From Hypericum androsaemum (Eukaryota > Streptophyta > Magnoliopsida > Malpighiales > Hypericaceae), in contig OZ023198.1 in assembly GCA_963995505.1 (NCBI GenBank), positions 11,895,141 through 11,959,140 on the forward strand: a stretch of DNA of 64,000 nucleotides, in the 5' to 3' direction. The notes under the pieces are model-generated. The model was not told the DNA's origin. It searched no databases and saw only the letters and a list, made by a program, of their open reading frames with translations. Of this stretch, positions 32,879 to 44,500 are shown in pieces. Position 1 is the first letter of the stretch, and the number at the start of each line of letters is the position of its first letter. The position numbers and the translations under genes were made by a program.

Positions 32879-33859
32879 AAAATAAATCTAAATATTTTTA
32901 ATGAGAATCAAAACCAATTAGAAAGAACATTAATCCAGGAACATGAACACCAAGAATTACTAATTAATCAAACACCCAATTTAACATTGAGAATATTTAA
33001 TCGACCCCAACCTAACAATCAATCAACCAAAAAAATACTCGAATCAACCAAACCCATAAATCTTTAATCGAATCAACCAAACCCAGATATTTTCAATTGA
33101 ATCAATTGACCTCAACTCCTCATTGAAGCAACTCTCACACCAACACTAATTGGGTTCGGTGTCGGTGCCCGATGCGCCCACAGACTTGGGGGTTCCAATG
33201 GAGAGCTCACTAGTGCAAAGGTGAGATGCAAATCGAGGCATTTATCGCCCTCGGTGAAGAGTTTATGCCTCCCGGCATGCCAAAACCCTAAGGAGGCGGC
33301 CGCTGGCGAGGAGCTCCCGAACACGGGGGTCGCACATTGGCTGTTCCCTGTCGCCGCCCTCTTCCCCCTCGTAAAACCCTAACTATGTCCAGGAACAAAA
33401 ATCCTGGCAACGACGATGCCGATGTGGTAGTTGGGCCCGTTAAGGATAACGTGGGTTGAGGTTCTGAGTTTGTTGGATTCAATATTTCTCGGTTCAATGT
33501 CTGTTGAATTTCTCTCTCTTTCCTTTGCGTTTGGTGATCTTTTCCTTCTTCGGAGTTCAACTCTAATCTTAGTGTTTTTAGATTTTAGTTTGATTTATGT
33601 TGGATTTTTAGATGTTACTGTTGATTTCAGTTTCTAGGTTTTTAGATCTTAGTGTTGGTCGCCGATTGGGTTTCCCTTTTAAGTGGGAGAATATTTTGGT
33701 CATTTCAAGTAGGGTTTCACCGGAGAAAAAGGATTATTCCTGTTCGAAGAATCCGAGAGTCTATTATCATCAAAACTTAGAGACATGACAATCATTTTCC
33801 AAAAGTCAGGGACCCTAGAGGGAGAGTGACCAAAGGTCAGAGACTTAAAATAATTTGCC
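32608..33859. mobile_element. MULE-like fold-back element
   Basis: The left arm (GGTAAATTATTCTCAAG, ACATTTAGAAAATGATTGTC, ATGATAATAGACTCTCGGG, TTGAAATGACCAAAATG) is inverted at 33690-33859, ending AATTTGCC. The core at 33150-33400 is GC-rich. On the minus strand it is open in two frames (GDREQPMCDPRVRELLASGR; FTEGDKCLDLHLTFALVSS), which suggests a captured but unrecognised gene fragment. Flanks are A-rich, so the target duplication is not decidable. A second copy of the left arm lies at 32014-32280 through tandem duplication. Confidence 0.7.
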
Positions 33860-34683
33860 AAAAAAATTGTTCGAGAAAATCCTATCTCGTGGTTATAAGG
33901 AGTGTTCGTATTGTGGATCCTAATTTGATCTCGATCTCTCGCATTATTGGAATCCAACGACGAAGCGTACTCTGTCTTTAGGAAGAAAAAAAAAAGAAGA
34001 CTTTTACTACTATATATCTACGGTCAGATAACTGAAAAAATATAATTTCAAAAAAAAATTTAACTGAAAAATTCTACTACGATTCATTGATAAGTATGGT
34101 TTTATAAATTGACAATTTTATAGTCAACTACTGATTTCATTTTTTTTAGGTATTATTAAAACATCAACGATTTAAAAGTGTCACTTAAAATGAATGACTA
34201 TCATAAAAATATTAGAAAATAAATTAAGTGACTATCACGGGTAATAGAATCAATTGAACATCTTTGTAAAAAATATCTCAAGGATGGTACGGTTATAAAT
34301 GGTCATTAAACGAAGAGGCCGTGTCTTTACTATTGTCTTAATTAACTTACCAATAATTACTTAGATTAATTAATAATAAAATTATTTTTGATCAATCAAA
34401 TATGAAGTTTAAATTATTAAAAGTACATCAATATTAAATATTTGTTAAAATATTTTTCCAATCTTTTGGAAGCACTAAATAAACGAAAACATTTATATTG
34501 TGGGGCCGAAGGGCGAGCAATAAAAGCCGAATGGACACATTTGGGGGATGTGGGAGTTGTTCGCTTATTACCAGTGGGCCTAATGTCGAGTCCAGTCCCA
34601 GTCCTTGCAGATACTCGAAATAACCAGCAGCGTGTCAGCCAGGTCGCCCTCCTACACGCATTCCTCGAGCGCCTTTGTTTTTT
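33860..34683. other. AT-rich spacer
   Basis: No gene recognised. 34500-34670 is more GC-rich with a short ORF lacking similarity I can name. Confidence 0.35.
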
Positions 34684-35630
34684 GGGAAAAGTCCACTTTA
34701 GTACCCTGTAGTATCGCGAAAAATTCCGTCAGTACCCTGTAGTTTAAAACGTATCAATTGAGTCATACTTATTCCAATTAACATCAATTAGAGGCCCGGG
34801 CAGCTGCCCGGACCTGCCCGGACCTACCCGACCGCTGTCCGAACTACGTGGCCAGCCACGTCACCAAATTTTGATGACGTGGCACCACGTGGAGAGGAGG
34901 AGGAGGAGGGCGCGGGGAGGAGGAGGAGGAGGACGCGGGGGGAGGAGGAGGACGCTAGGGGAGGAGGAGGAGGAGGAGGAAGCGGGGGAGGAGGAGGAGG
35001 AGGACGCGGGGAGGAGGAGGAGGACGCGGGGGGAGGAGGAGGAGGAGGAGGAAGCGGGGGAGGAGGAGGAGGACGTGGGGAGGAGGAGGAGGACGCGGGG
35101 GGAGGAGGAGGAGGAGGAGGAGGACGCGGGGGAGGAGGAGGAGGAGGACGCGGGGGGAGGAGGAGGAGGAGGACGCGGGGAGGAGGAGGAGGACGCGGGG
35201 GGAGGAGGAGGAGGAGGAGGACGTGGGGGGAGGAGGAGGAGGAGGACGCGGGGGGAGGAGGAGGAGGAGGAGGACGCGGGGGGAGGAGGAGGAGGAGGAG
35301 GAGGAGGAGGACGCGGGGGGAGGAGGAGGAGGAGGAGGAGGAGGGGAGGAGGAGGAGGAGTACGCGGGGGGAGGAGGAGGAGGGGAGGAGGCGGAGGAGG
35401 AGGCGGAAGAGGAGGAGGCGGAGGAGGATGTCCACGTGGCGTCACGTCATCAAAATTTGGTGACGTGGCTGGCCACGTAGTTCGGGCAGCGGTCGGGTAG
35501 GTTCGGGCAGCTGCCCGGGCCTCTAATTGATGTTAATTGGAATAAGTATGACTCAATTGATACGTTTTAAACCACAGGGTACTGACAGAATTTTTCGCGA
35601 TACTACAGGGTACTAAAGTGCACTTTTCCC
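34684..35630. mobile_element. MULE-like MITE with a GGA-rich core
   Basis: Inverted arms of ~205 bp (34684-34893 and 35428-35630) start GGGAAAAGT and include ACTTTAGTACCCTGTAG, CAATTGAGTCATACTTATTC, GGGCAGCTGCCCGG and TGACGTGG. The flanks TTGTTTTTT (34675-34683 and 35631-35639) are a perfect 9-bp target duplication. The core is almost pure GGA repeat. No transposase is present. Total length is 947 bp. Confidence 0.9.
34894..35427 (+). repeat. GGA-rich minisatellite, strongly strand-asymmetric
   Basis: About 530 bp of GGAGGAGGA units punctuated every 20-40 bases by GGACGCGGGG or GGAAGCGGGG. One strand is nearly all purine. Long ORFs exist in several frames on both strands but encode only Gly/Glu/Arg or Pro/Ser runs, so they are not genes. 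Confidence 0.95.
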
Positions 35631-36235
35631 TTGTTTTTTTCATGCCAACTACGAAGAAAGTTATGTTCGAGATATAATATTTGAAATTAGTTTAATTTTT
35701 TCTAAAAATTTAAGTTCGGTGTCTTTTGTATAAAATTAAAATAAAAAGTATAAATTTGTTATCGAATAATTAGTGTTTTCGAATTTGAAATCCTTAAAAT
35801 TTTGTAGAAAGATGTTTTATGTTCCAACTTTTAAAAAAGATGTCATTTAAAAAAAAACCAGTAAACATAATATATAAATCTTCACGGTCAGTTTCTTTTC
35901 TTGTGAATATGGTTGTTTTCTTTGATCCATTTTCAGAATTTTTCGCCTCTGGGCGCATCAAGTTAATGTTCCGACTCGATCTTTCGCCTCTTTTCAAAGA
36001 GGATTTCAGCTCTAGTAGTTGTTCATATGATCATAGTAGCCGACTCTTACACCCAACGACTCGTGATGACAGTTGAGGCGATAACTTCTATCTTTGTATT
36101 TTTTGTCATTCAGTTTATATATTTTCTTTTCTTATATTTTAATCCAATTATTTTAATATATATTTTGTGTCACACTTTCTAAAAAAATTCAGAATTTTTT
36201 GCTGTGATTGATTGATGATAATTAGTTTGCAAGGG
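35631..36235. other. AT-rich spacer
   Basis: No gene or repeat recognised. Short ORFs at 35819-36076 lack any recognisable domain. Confidence 0.35.
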
Positions 36236-36617
36236 GGGTTTTTGTCCAAAATGCTGTTAGTGTACAAATTTATTTATCAATATGGTGTTACTGTTGAAAA
36301 AATTTTGAGAATGGTGTTTGTTTTCCAGTTCAAAAAAATCTTCCTCAGGTCGAACCATTTTTTCGACCTGAGATTTCTCTCTCCTCAGGTGGAGAAAAAC
36401 ATTCAATTTGGGTCCCAGGTCGAAAAATTCTTTCGACAATTAAAGTCGAAATATTTTTTCGATTTTACTCTCAGGTCGAATAATTTTTTCAATCTCGGTA
36501 CCTGAGGTCGAAAAAAATTTTGACCTCGAAAACGAACACCATTCTCGGAATTTTTTCAACAGTAACACCATATTGGTAAATAAACTTATACAGTAACACT
36601 ATTTTGGACAAAAACCC
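36236..36617. mobile_element. Short fold-back element
   Basis: The left arm (GGGTTTTTGTCCAAAAT, ATATGGTGTTACTGTTGAAA, GAGAATGGTGTT) recurs inverted to 36617. The core (36330-36520) carries several CAGGTCGAA...TTCGACCTGA blocks, themselves small palindromes. The arms begin GGG as in the other MULE-like elements here. The target duplication is unclear because of G-runs. Confidence 0.7.
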
Positions 36618-38929
36618 AAGAAGGAAAGACGAGTGGGACACGTGTCAGTGGCAGGAATATTGAAAAGAGTAAGGGGTTCAGTGGGGTGGGGCCCGTAAGG
36701 CGAGCTGTCTTGTTGTAGGAAGTAGCAACTTCATCATTGGAAACTTTTGGACGCATTGTCATCTTTGTGTTTTGCCAATTTCTTTCTTTTTCCCCCTTCT
36801 TATTAGTTTTAGGAAAACTACACATTTAGTATGATATAGTTTAACACATATAATCATATAATTTAAAATTCATCAATTACTTCTTTATGATTTCAAAAAA
36901 CCTATGTTTTCCCTTGAAAAGTTTCAGCCAATTCAATCACAAGGAACATTTTGATCAATTTTAAAATATGATTATAAGTGTCAACCTACAAATCACATAA
37001 TACTAAAGTATAATTTTTTATTAATTTTTTTAGTCTCTCACGGATTCAGAGTGGATTGCTGAGCCCTTTCAAGACTACCATTTTTAATAATTTTTTTTAC
37101 GATCATAAAATTTAGACATAAATTTTTTTATTTTTTTTAAAGGTAAATTATTACACCATGATATTTTCAAAGTTTGAACTTTGGACCTCCTAAGTATTTA
37201 CAACGCCTTATGTCGTTGAGCTACAAGCTCTTTGGCACATAAATTTTTTAGTAAATCAATTCTTTTATCACTTAAATAAATTCTGGTGAATATTTTTTTC
37301 GTCCTTGCCATTGCACTTCTGTAAATATTTCCGGCGATTACTACGTCCATTTCATCCATCCACATTCAATAAATTTGTATCTAAATTTTGAAATCCAATC
37401 CAAGCCAAGGACAAGCGATCCAGGGGGGGGGGGGGGGGGGGGAAATTCTGCCGTGCTCATATTTTTCTGAAACTTTTTGATATCTGCATATATATATATA
37501 TATATAGACTTAATTAATTCAGATATGTCAAAAAATTAACAAATTAAAAAGTTTTTAGTAAGTCGACAGAGAGTAGACATTGACGATGCTAGGGGTCCAA
37601 TTTCACAAAATCGGAACCTGAAATTAAAAGTGCCAGCTGAACTGGGAGCTTCCTAAACAGAGGAAATGAGATATTAACTATAAGATAAAATAGCAGGTGG
37701 AGAATTTAATGTTTTTCCTTGGGATTGAGTGAAAACAGAGACTCGTCTCCACTTTTCCCCACTCCCCAAAAAATATGTTAAAGTTATGACTCCTCGCATC
37801 GATGCGTGCACTCTTCGTTTATTTAAAATGAAAAAAAACTTTATATTATACGCCAGGGAAGAAATTAATTTTTATTTATTACTAAGGCAAAGGAAGTTCC
37901 AAAAAGAAAAGGCTGATTGGGACTCTGATAAGACAATTCACGATTAAAGCATATACGATCCAATTTTTTATAACACTGACGAGTAGCTGGTATTGTCGTT
38001 TTGGCGTCACATGCCATCTTTTGCAAGTGCTAATGCTAATAACAAGGAACACTACTGTATTGTTTGAATTTATTTACTATTAGTATTGGTCAATTAGAAT
38101 TTGAACTATATTTAGTTCTTCAAAAAAAAATTAGAACTATATTTCTATTATATAATATATTGATTTCGTCACTTGTAAATAGAAGATTAGGTACAATAGT
38201 TTGTTGGTCTTTACTTAATTGACATGGTAATACACGAGAGAGTTAGGCTCGAAGAGTAGTTTCATCCATAATTTATGTATTTATGTATCTTCACATATTA
38301 TAGTTATAATCATATCGCTTATATGCATGCAGATTTTTGACTGAACCACGTATATCATATATCGTTATCCTTATCTCTACTACTATTTATTATGAATATT
38401 CTAAACTTTCATATTTGCACTTCTACTGTCCTATCATTTAGAAATATATAATATTTACCTACTGATATTCCTAAGGTTTAGGTTTTGGTAAAGTATAAAG
38501 ATATTAACACTATATAAGAGTCTATTACTTTTACGACACCTATTATAGATGGTTGTCTTTGTACAATTTCTCATGTGATGACATGTTGAGAAAATAAAAC
38601 ATGTCAATATTTGTTTATTAGTATAATTATTTATCTCTTAATTACTCTAAGATTGTAATTATGATTCTAAGAGATTTCTTTTAATTTTCAAATTAATGGT
38701 CAATGTTGATCAATTTTATTAAAAACCTTATATTTAGTGACTTTTTTCTGCTTAGTTTTAAGTTTTTTTTTACTAAATTAGAACCTTTATTAATAAAGAA
38801 AATAAAAAAGTTATACGGGGTGAGAAAGAGGAGAAAAATAAACATAAAAATAACATCCAGGCCTAAACGGGTAACTAATCCGCTGCCATAATTAGTAATT
38901 CTACTCGAGGTAAACAAAAATTCAAGTAG
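36618..38929. other. AT-rich intergenic DNA
   Basis: Contains a SINE-like fragment near 37138-37245 (minus strand: GCTTGTAGCTCAACGACAT resembles a tRNA A box, AAGTTCAAACT a degenerate B box), a run of 20 G at 37423-37442, and a (TA)n tract at about 37491-37505. No gene recognised. Confidence 0.4.
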
Positions 38930-41059
38930 TCATGGGTAGATGGTACCAAAAGAAGAAATTAACGCTTCCTGATGGGAAACGTTACGCTCTTCTTCCTGGA
39001 TCTGGTATTCATATATGGTGCACTGTGGTAGTCATCATATCCATACTCCGGCTCATCCGAGTTCGGCCACATATCAACCTCATCCGCCCAGTTGTTCTTG
39101 GCTTTCTGCACTAGTGAGCCCATGGACTTCGATGAATCGGGAAGGTCACCAGTGTCGAAAAATGCCTCTATTCCATTACCTTCCTGTCCTAGTATAGGCA
39201 TGGAATCCGTAAGAGGCAAGGCAGAAGCCCGGCCTAACACAGATGGAGAAGGACTTTATAGTATCGGAATTCCCTTGCTAAGGAAACCTGGCTTCATGAC
39301 CTTGCTCTCAGAGTCATTAGAACCCTAAGATTTCGTGCTCAAAGCCTTTTTAGGCAGCACACCTCATGCAGCAACGTAGGCAGCCCTCCTGACCTCACAC
39401 AAAACCTCGTCACTAGTAGAACTCCCACCAACCGTATCCGAACTAGTAGAGACCGATCCCATTACAACGCTAGTAGAGCAAGGCAACTCATGACTCAAAC
39501 TTGGAGAGCGAGAGTCTAAAACAACCTCTTTGTTCATGAAGCAAACTAAATCGTCAATCCTATCACCAAACAATTCTTCCGAACGAAAAGAAGACTCCCC
39601 GATCATACCAAAAGCGGCTGAAACATCATCACTTCTCGAAAATACTTCTGAATTCACACCTACATCAACACCAATCTACTTCTCAATCGTACACGAGTAA
39701 GGCAAGGCTAGGACCCCAGATTCGGAAGCAATGCTCGTAGCCTACTCTCCGCACTTCTTAAGAACCTACCTCTCCAAGATATTGACCTCCTGGTGGCCCG
39801 AGAGCATATTGGTTTTGGCTAGTTGTTCCCTCCAAAACTCGGTCACAAATTCTAGCTACTTGCTACCAGGAACCATACTTGTTTTCAATTGCTCCATCCT
39901 TAAGTCAGTTACAACAAAGTTCACACGCTCCTGTGTATAAACATGCTCAGGCTAAAAAAGGACCAAAGTAAGAGAATTTTATCCCTCAAGTGCGGTTCCC
40001 TTATCAGAAATAGGGACATTCACTACCCGTTCCAAACCTGTAACATCCACTGAGTTCTCTTTGGCAATTCCACACGCTGCAACCCCTTCAAAAGCATGCA
40101 GAATTATGTCTCTAACTCGCATCACCTCCCGAGTCAGAGCTTGCCCATCAACATCAACGTGAGGGACTATCGACATGGACTTAATCATAAAGAACTGTAC
40201 CGAATTATCTATAATCATCTCATCCTCCTCTACAATCTCCCCATCCTCCTGTAATGCATCGAAAGCACTTGAGATGGACAAAATAGTAGTAGCGTCAACT
40301 TCCTTCTCACTAGTAGCTGGATAAGAAGGAGTGATAGCTTTCTTTTGCCATATACGCTTACCTCAAACAAAACCACTTTGGCCAGTAGGGACCAACTCCC
40401 TTACAACCTTTTTGCCCTGTCCGATTTCTCGATGATTATAATCATCGACCACATTTTCCCAGGGATGTAGCTTGTGACATATGTCCTGAGAATGACTAAG
40501 AATCTTGCAATGTGCCTAAAATTTTGGGAGCTCTTCAAATACAACCTTCACCAAGCCCTTCCCACTTGTCCCTTCCAACGAAATAGTATCACGAAGAGGT
40601 CTAGACATATCCACCTCCACCAGAACATGAACCACTGCACCATTAAACCTATCTAGTGCACTCTTGTCCAAGCACATGGGAAGCCCCACCGTAGCTGCCA
40701 GACCAAGCATTATATTGTGCGCAACATGTTCATTCCTAGCCCGACAAGTTGCACCCATACCTTGGCACATGTTGGATTGACCCTAAAGGGTCTAAGGATG
40801 AAACCTTAACCGCTGGACTAGGTGGACGAAGTGCCGAGACCAGAAAAATGGAGGCGACATCCTGAATAGAAGTGAGGGGCGGCAAGACAATGGGCACCGT
40901 CCCTCCTGGATCCCGTGGGAGCCCCACCATGTTCACTGGCGCGGGGCAAGGCCGTCGGCGGCGCCAGAACGCTAAGGAAATTGAGGTCGCACCAAATCGC
41001 CGCTTTTTCGCCAGTGAGAGAGGAGGTCTTTCGCCTAAAATTTTCATCATGATCCTCAT
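38930..41059 (-). pseudogene. LINE ORF1-like (DUF4283/zinc knuckle) remnant
   Basis: Minus-strand pieces in several frames follow the order of plant LINE ORF1 proteins: basic N-terminus (41059-40750), then GLAATVGLPMCLDKSALDRF, VHVLVEVDMSRPLRDTISLE and FEELPKF (40770-40516), then a knuckle AHCKILSHSQDIC (~40475-40512) whose first Cys is replaced by a TAG stop. A long acidic/Ser-rich tail (40281-39364 and 39240-38959) ends in SVTFPIRKR. No reverse-transcriptase ORF follows to the left, which is odd for a LINE. Either ORF2 is deleted or this is a fragment. Frameshifts and stops are numerous. Confidence 0.55.
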
Positions 41060-41078
41060 ATTATATTTGAAAGTTAAA

Positions 41079-41443
41079 ATTTTACTTATTTTTATATAAA
41101 TGCATAGAAGTACGTATTTAGAGTACCTGTATTATTCATGATTATATTAGTTATTTCATCACAATTTCTGGTGAGGGTATTTTTTTGATGATTTCATAAT
41201 CGGGGTATTTTGTACTAATATTGAATTGGCCCAACTTGTTTATAAACTAGGTCTCATTTAACAGTGTATCTGGGCTGGAACGGGCCCAAAATTTTCCGTG
41301 GGCCACGAGACTTCAGAGTTGGGCTGTTACAAGACTTGGCCAGAATGAGAGAAATTATTGATGAGCTGACGAGAGGTTACATCCAAGTAATTTTTTGAAG
41401 TCTCTAGTTTAGAGTTGACCACTGTCATATTTATGGCCGATTT
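41079..41443. repeat. Direct repeat, copy 1 (copy 2 at 63671-64000)
   Basis: Shares with the window end the blocks TTATTTTTATATAAATGCAT, GGGGTATTTTGTACTAAT, TTGGCCCAACTTGTTTATAA, GACGAGAGGTTACATCCAAG and GAGTTGACCACTGTCATATT. Copy 2 lacks about 32 bp present here (41271-41302). The nature of the repeat is unknown; it continues beyond the window on the right. Confidence 0.8.
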
Positions 41444-42622
41444 TTTTAGTAACGTATTTTATGTCGACATCTATTTAATAGAATTAAAATATTTTATCAA
41501 TTGAACTAACTCTGATGCGGATTTTATAAATACGGACATCATCATGACATCCAACCTTGGTGCCGAGCATCTCTACTATGAATTAACTGCCAACTGTCCA
41601 TGTCATCGGCAATGTGGATGGTTTGTGCTCACGTGGCAGGCCATGGGCATGTACGCCATCTAGACGGGCAAACTGTCCGTGTCTCCTTAGTGTCAAATTG
41701 ACAAACACAAGTTATAACAATAATCGTTCGAACTAATGGTGCAAAAATAAATTTTTCAAAAAAACAAGAAATTCAATTATTTAGAGGATAAATTTAGTCC
41801 AACGTGATTCAATACCTTCGAATAAAATTGTTATTTTAATAAGAAATAACAAAAAATGAAGTAGATTTTCTTAAAAACGTCAACAAAAATGAACATAAAA
41901 GTTATTTAGGGAATTCTAGATCCCCAACAGGAAAGGTGACGAGGGGACGACACGTGTGCTATAATTAGATACTTGGATTTTCCAATGTCGGTGGGTTAAG
42001 CTTTCAGGTAGGGAGACACGTGTCTAACTAGACGCGAAAGATATACACAGCATCGGTATAAAAAATTTCAATTATGTTCCAATAAAAAAGAGAGGAGGAA
42101 GACAGATCTAGAGATAGGGATAGATGTCCGGTGACAATATCATTTTGGATATATAACTTTTTATCGGAATTTTCTGAATAATTTTACAATGATCATTATG
42201 TAGCATGTCGGTTGCATACTCGTTTCTCATTTTATTTCACATTATTTTTTTGAAAGATAAATTTTTACATGCAAAAATTTGAACCGTGAATTTCTACGAG
42301 TGCTATTAGGCTAACTGTTCTTTAAATAATTAAATATTATTTATTGGAGATCGTCGTGGGTTGACTCCATTAGACAAGAAAAAGAAAATAAAACGTGTTT
42401 TATTACAGTCAAATGCGTCTACCAATTACTTGCACTCAGATTCTATTGTCTTTTCAACTTTGAAGACGTGTCCAATTTAGATCGCTGGCGGTGGTGCCCT
42501 TTTATCACCAAAAAGTTGGTGCAAGAGTCAAGACACCAAGTGCTTCAAAAAATTCATTCGAGAAATAAAAAATACTTGGGTTTCGATGATGCTCGGTTCT
42601 TAATATCTAAAATAATAAAAAA
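41444..42622. other. Intergenic DNA
   Basis: No gene recognised. A short SINE-like fragment may lie near 42250-42330. Confidence 0.35.
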
Positions 42623-44500
42623 GAGAGTATATTTTAGTACTCTGTAATATCACATTATTTGTAATTAGTTAGTATAAAGTTTAAAAATTATCAAACAAGT
42701 TCAAATTATTTAAAATTTTATTAACCCACGATCCGGACCAGGCTCAGGCATCTTCCAAGCCTATTTGGACTGCCACTGTGTCATTTTTGGCCTGACGAGA
42801 CAAGTGAATAGCAAATTAATGGAATCACCATACCGCTTAATACCAAAATGATCCCAATTTTTTAAATAATTTTAAAATAACCCTATCCCTTCTTCCTCCC
42901 TCCCCACCTCTGCCTCCCCACCTCTGCCATGTGAACAAAGAAAGTTAAAAAAACTCTGAAAGTGTAATTACCCGGAAAGTAAAGTAAGTATGCTTGGGCT
43001 TGAGGGGCAAAATTGGAAGAAGAAAACAATAGGAACCCAAAACAAAAAAAAAACTCCATCAAAATCCCAAAACAATTCCTTCTTCTTCTGGAAGGTATAA
43101 TTACCAAAATAGTATTAAAAAACACCTGGGTGATTGCAGCCATCTAATGGAAAGGAAACTAATAAACAACTTGTTACAATCTCCATATCAAATCCAAAAC
43201 TTTAAGGTTATGGATTGGTGGATTTTTCACACTTATAAATTTGCCTCCTCAGTCGTGTTTTATCTGATATGGGAATCTCAACACGTCCTCTCAAACGAGA
43301 CCCATTGGGTCGAAGATTGCACTGGCTTTGACTTCACTAAAGTGCGAGAAATGGGGGTCGTGCGAGCTCAATAATGGGCACGGGATCAACCCGCTTTGAT
43401 ACCATGTTAAAATCTTCATATCCAACTCAAAACCTTAAGGCAATGGGTTCGTGAATTTTCAATACTTATAAACTTGCCCCCCACTCGTGTTTTAACCAAT
43501 GTGAGATTCTTAACACGGCTTCTCAAACGAGACCCACCTCGGGTCGAAGATTGCATTGGCTTTGACTTCACCAAAGTGCGAGAAATGAGGGTCGTGCGAG
43601 CTCAATAATAGACACGAGATCAACCCGCTTTGATACCATGTTAGAATCTCCATATCCAACCTAAAACCTTAAGGCTATGGATTGGTGAATTTTCTGCACT
43701 TATAAACTTGCCCTCACTCGTGTTTTAACCGATGTGAGATTCTCAACATAACTACCAACCAGGTCACCAATTTGTATTCTCAAACAAACTGGTCGGTTCA
43801 AGCCTATGAACGAGAAAAAAACAAACCCTAAAAAATCGAACAGATAAATCTACCTAACCCGAAACCTTTCACCACTAAGCAATATCCCAGCAAACATAAA
43901 TCTTCCTACTAATTGGAGAAAACAAAAACAAATAAAAACGAACCCAGAAAAGAGGAAAAACCAACTCCGCCCCTCCTGGTGTTGAAGATGCCGGATAGGG
44001 TCAGGGTGGTCTTCGTGAGGTCTGTTCCTCCGGGAGATGCATAAGCCCCTCTCCCTGTCTCTATTGGATTTGGGGATTAGGTTTTGGTCCATCTACGTGG
44101 TGGCAGATTCGATTGGGTTCAGAAAATTAGGCTTATTGTCTTTGAATTGGAAGTGTTTGGCTGTGATTAATCGGGTTAAAAAGTGGTAATTAGAAAGAGT
44201 GGGACTTGTCTTTCATGAGAGGAGGAAGAGATAGAGGAGGACGATAAAAACATTAAAAAGTTTTGTGACTATCTTAGTAATTAAGCGGGATGATGATTCA
44301 TAACCTAAATCGCCTATTCCAAGCCACGTCATATCAAAAATGCCATTGTGGCAGTCCAGGTAGGCTTGGACGATGCCCGAGCCGGGTCAGAATTGTAGGC
44401 TAATAAAATTTCAAACAAGTTAGACGTGTTTGATGTTTTTAAACTACATGAACCAAACACAAAAAATGCGATACCATATGGTACTAAACCACGTGCGAGT
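42623..44500. mobile_element. MULE-like element with nested TRIM
   Basis: The left arm (TTTTAGTACTCTGTAATATC, TTTAAAAATTATCAAAC, AAATTTTATTAACC, CAGGCTCAGGCATC, CAAGCCTATTTGGACTGCCA) is repeated inverted at about 44320-44495. The arms are ~180 bp and start with the TTTAGTAC block seen in the other elements. Edges are approximate. The core holds A/T-rich and C-rich segments of unknown origin (42885-43143; 43830-44095) and a three-LTR TRIM (43172-43748). No transposase is present. Confidence 0.6.
43172..43748 (-). mobile_element. TRIM retrotransposon, three LTRs and two internal segments
   Basis: LTRs at 43172-43283, 43405-43515 and 43639-43748 (110-112 bp) read on the minus strand TGTTGAGAATCTCACATCGG...GATTCTAACA. 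Two ~122-bp internal segments lie between them. Each internal segment starts, on the minus strand, with TGGTATCAAAGCGGG, an initiator-Met tRNA primer site, and ends in the purine tract GAGAGGACG or a diverged form. The period is 233-234 bp. Flanks CAACT and TAACT fit one 5-bp target duplication with a mismatch. No coding capacity. Confidence 0.8.

Noticed and set aside
32599..33868. 9-bp target duplication for the MULE at 32608
   Set aside because: Both flanks are A-rich and do not give a specific match.
34824..35500. Long overlapping ORFs of ~200 codons on both strands
   Set aside because: They are translations of the GGA repeat (Gly/Glu/Arg or Pro/Ser runs) open in several frames; not genes.
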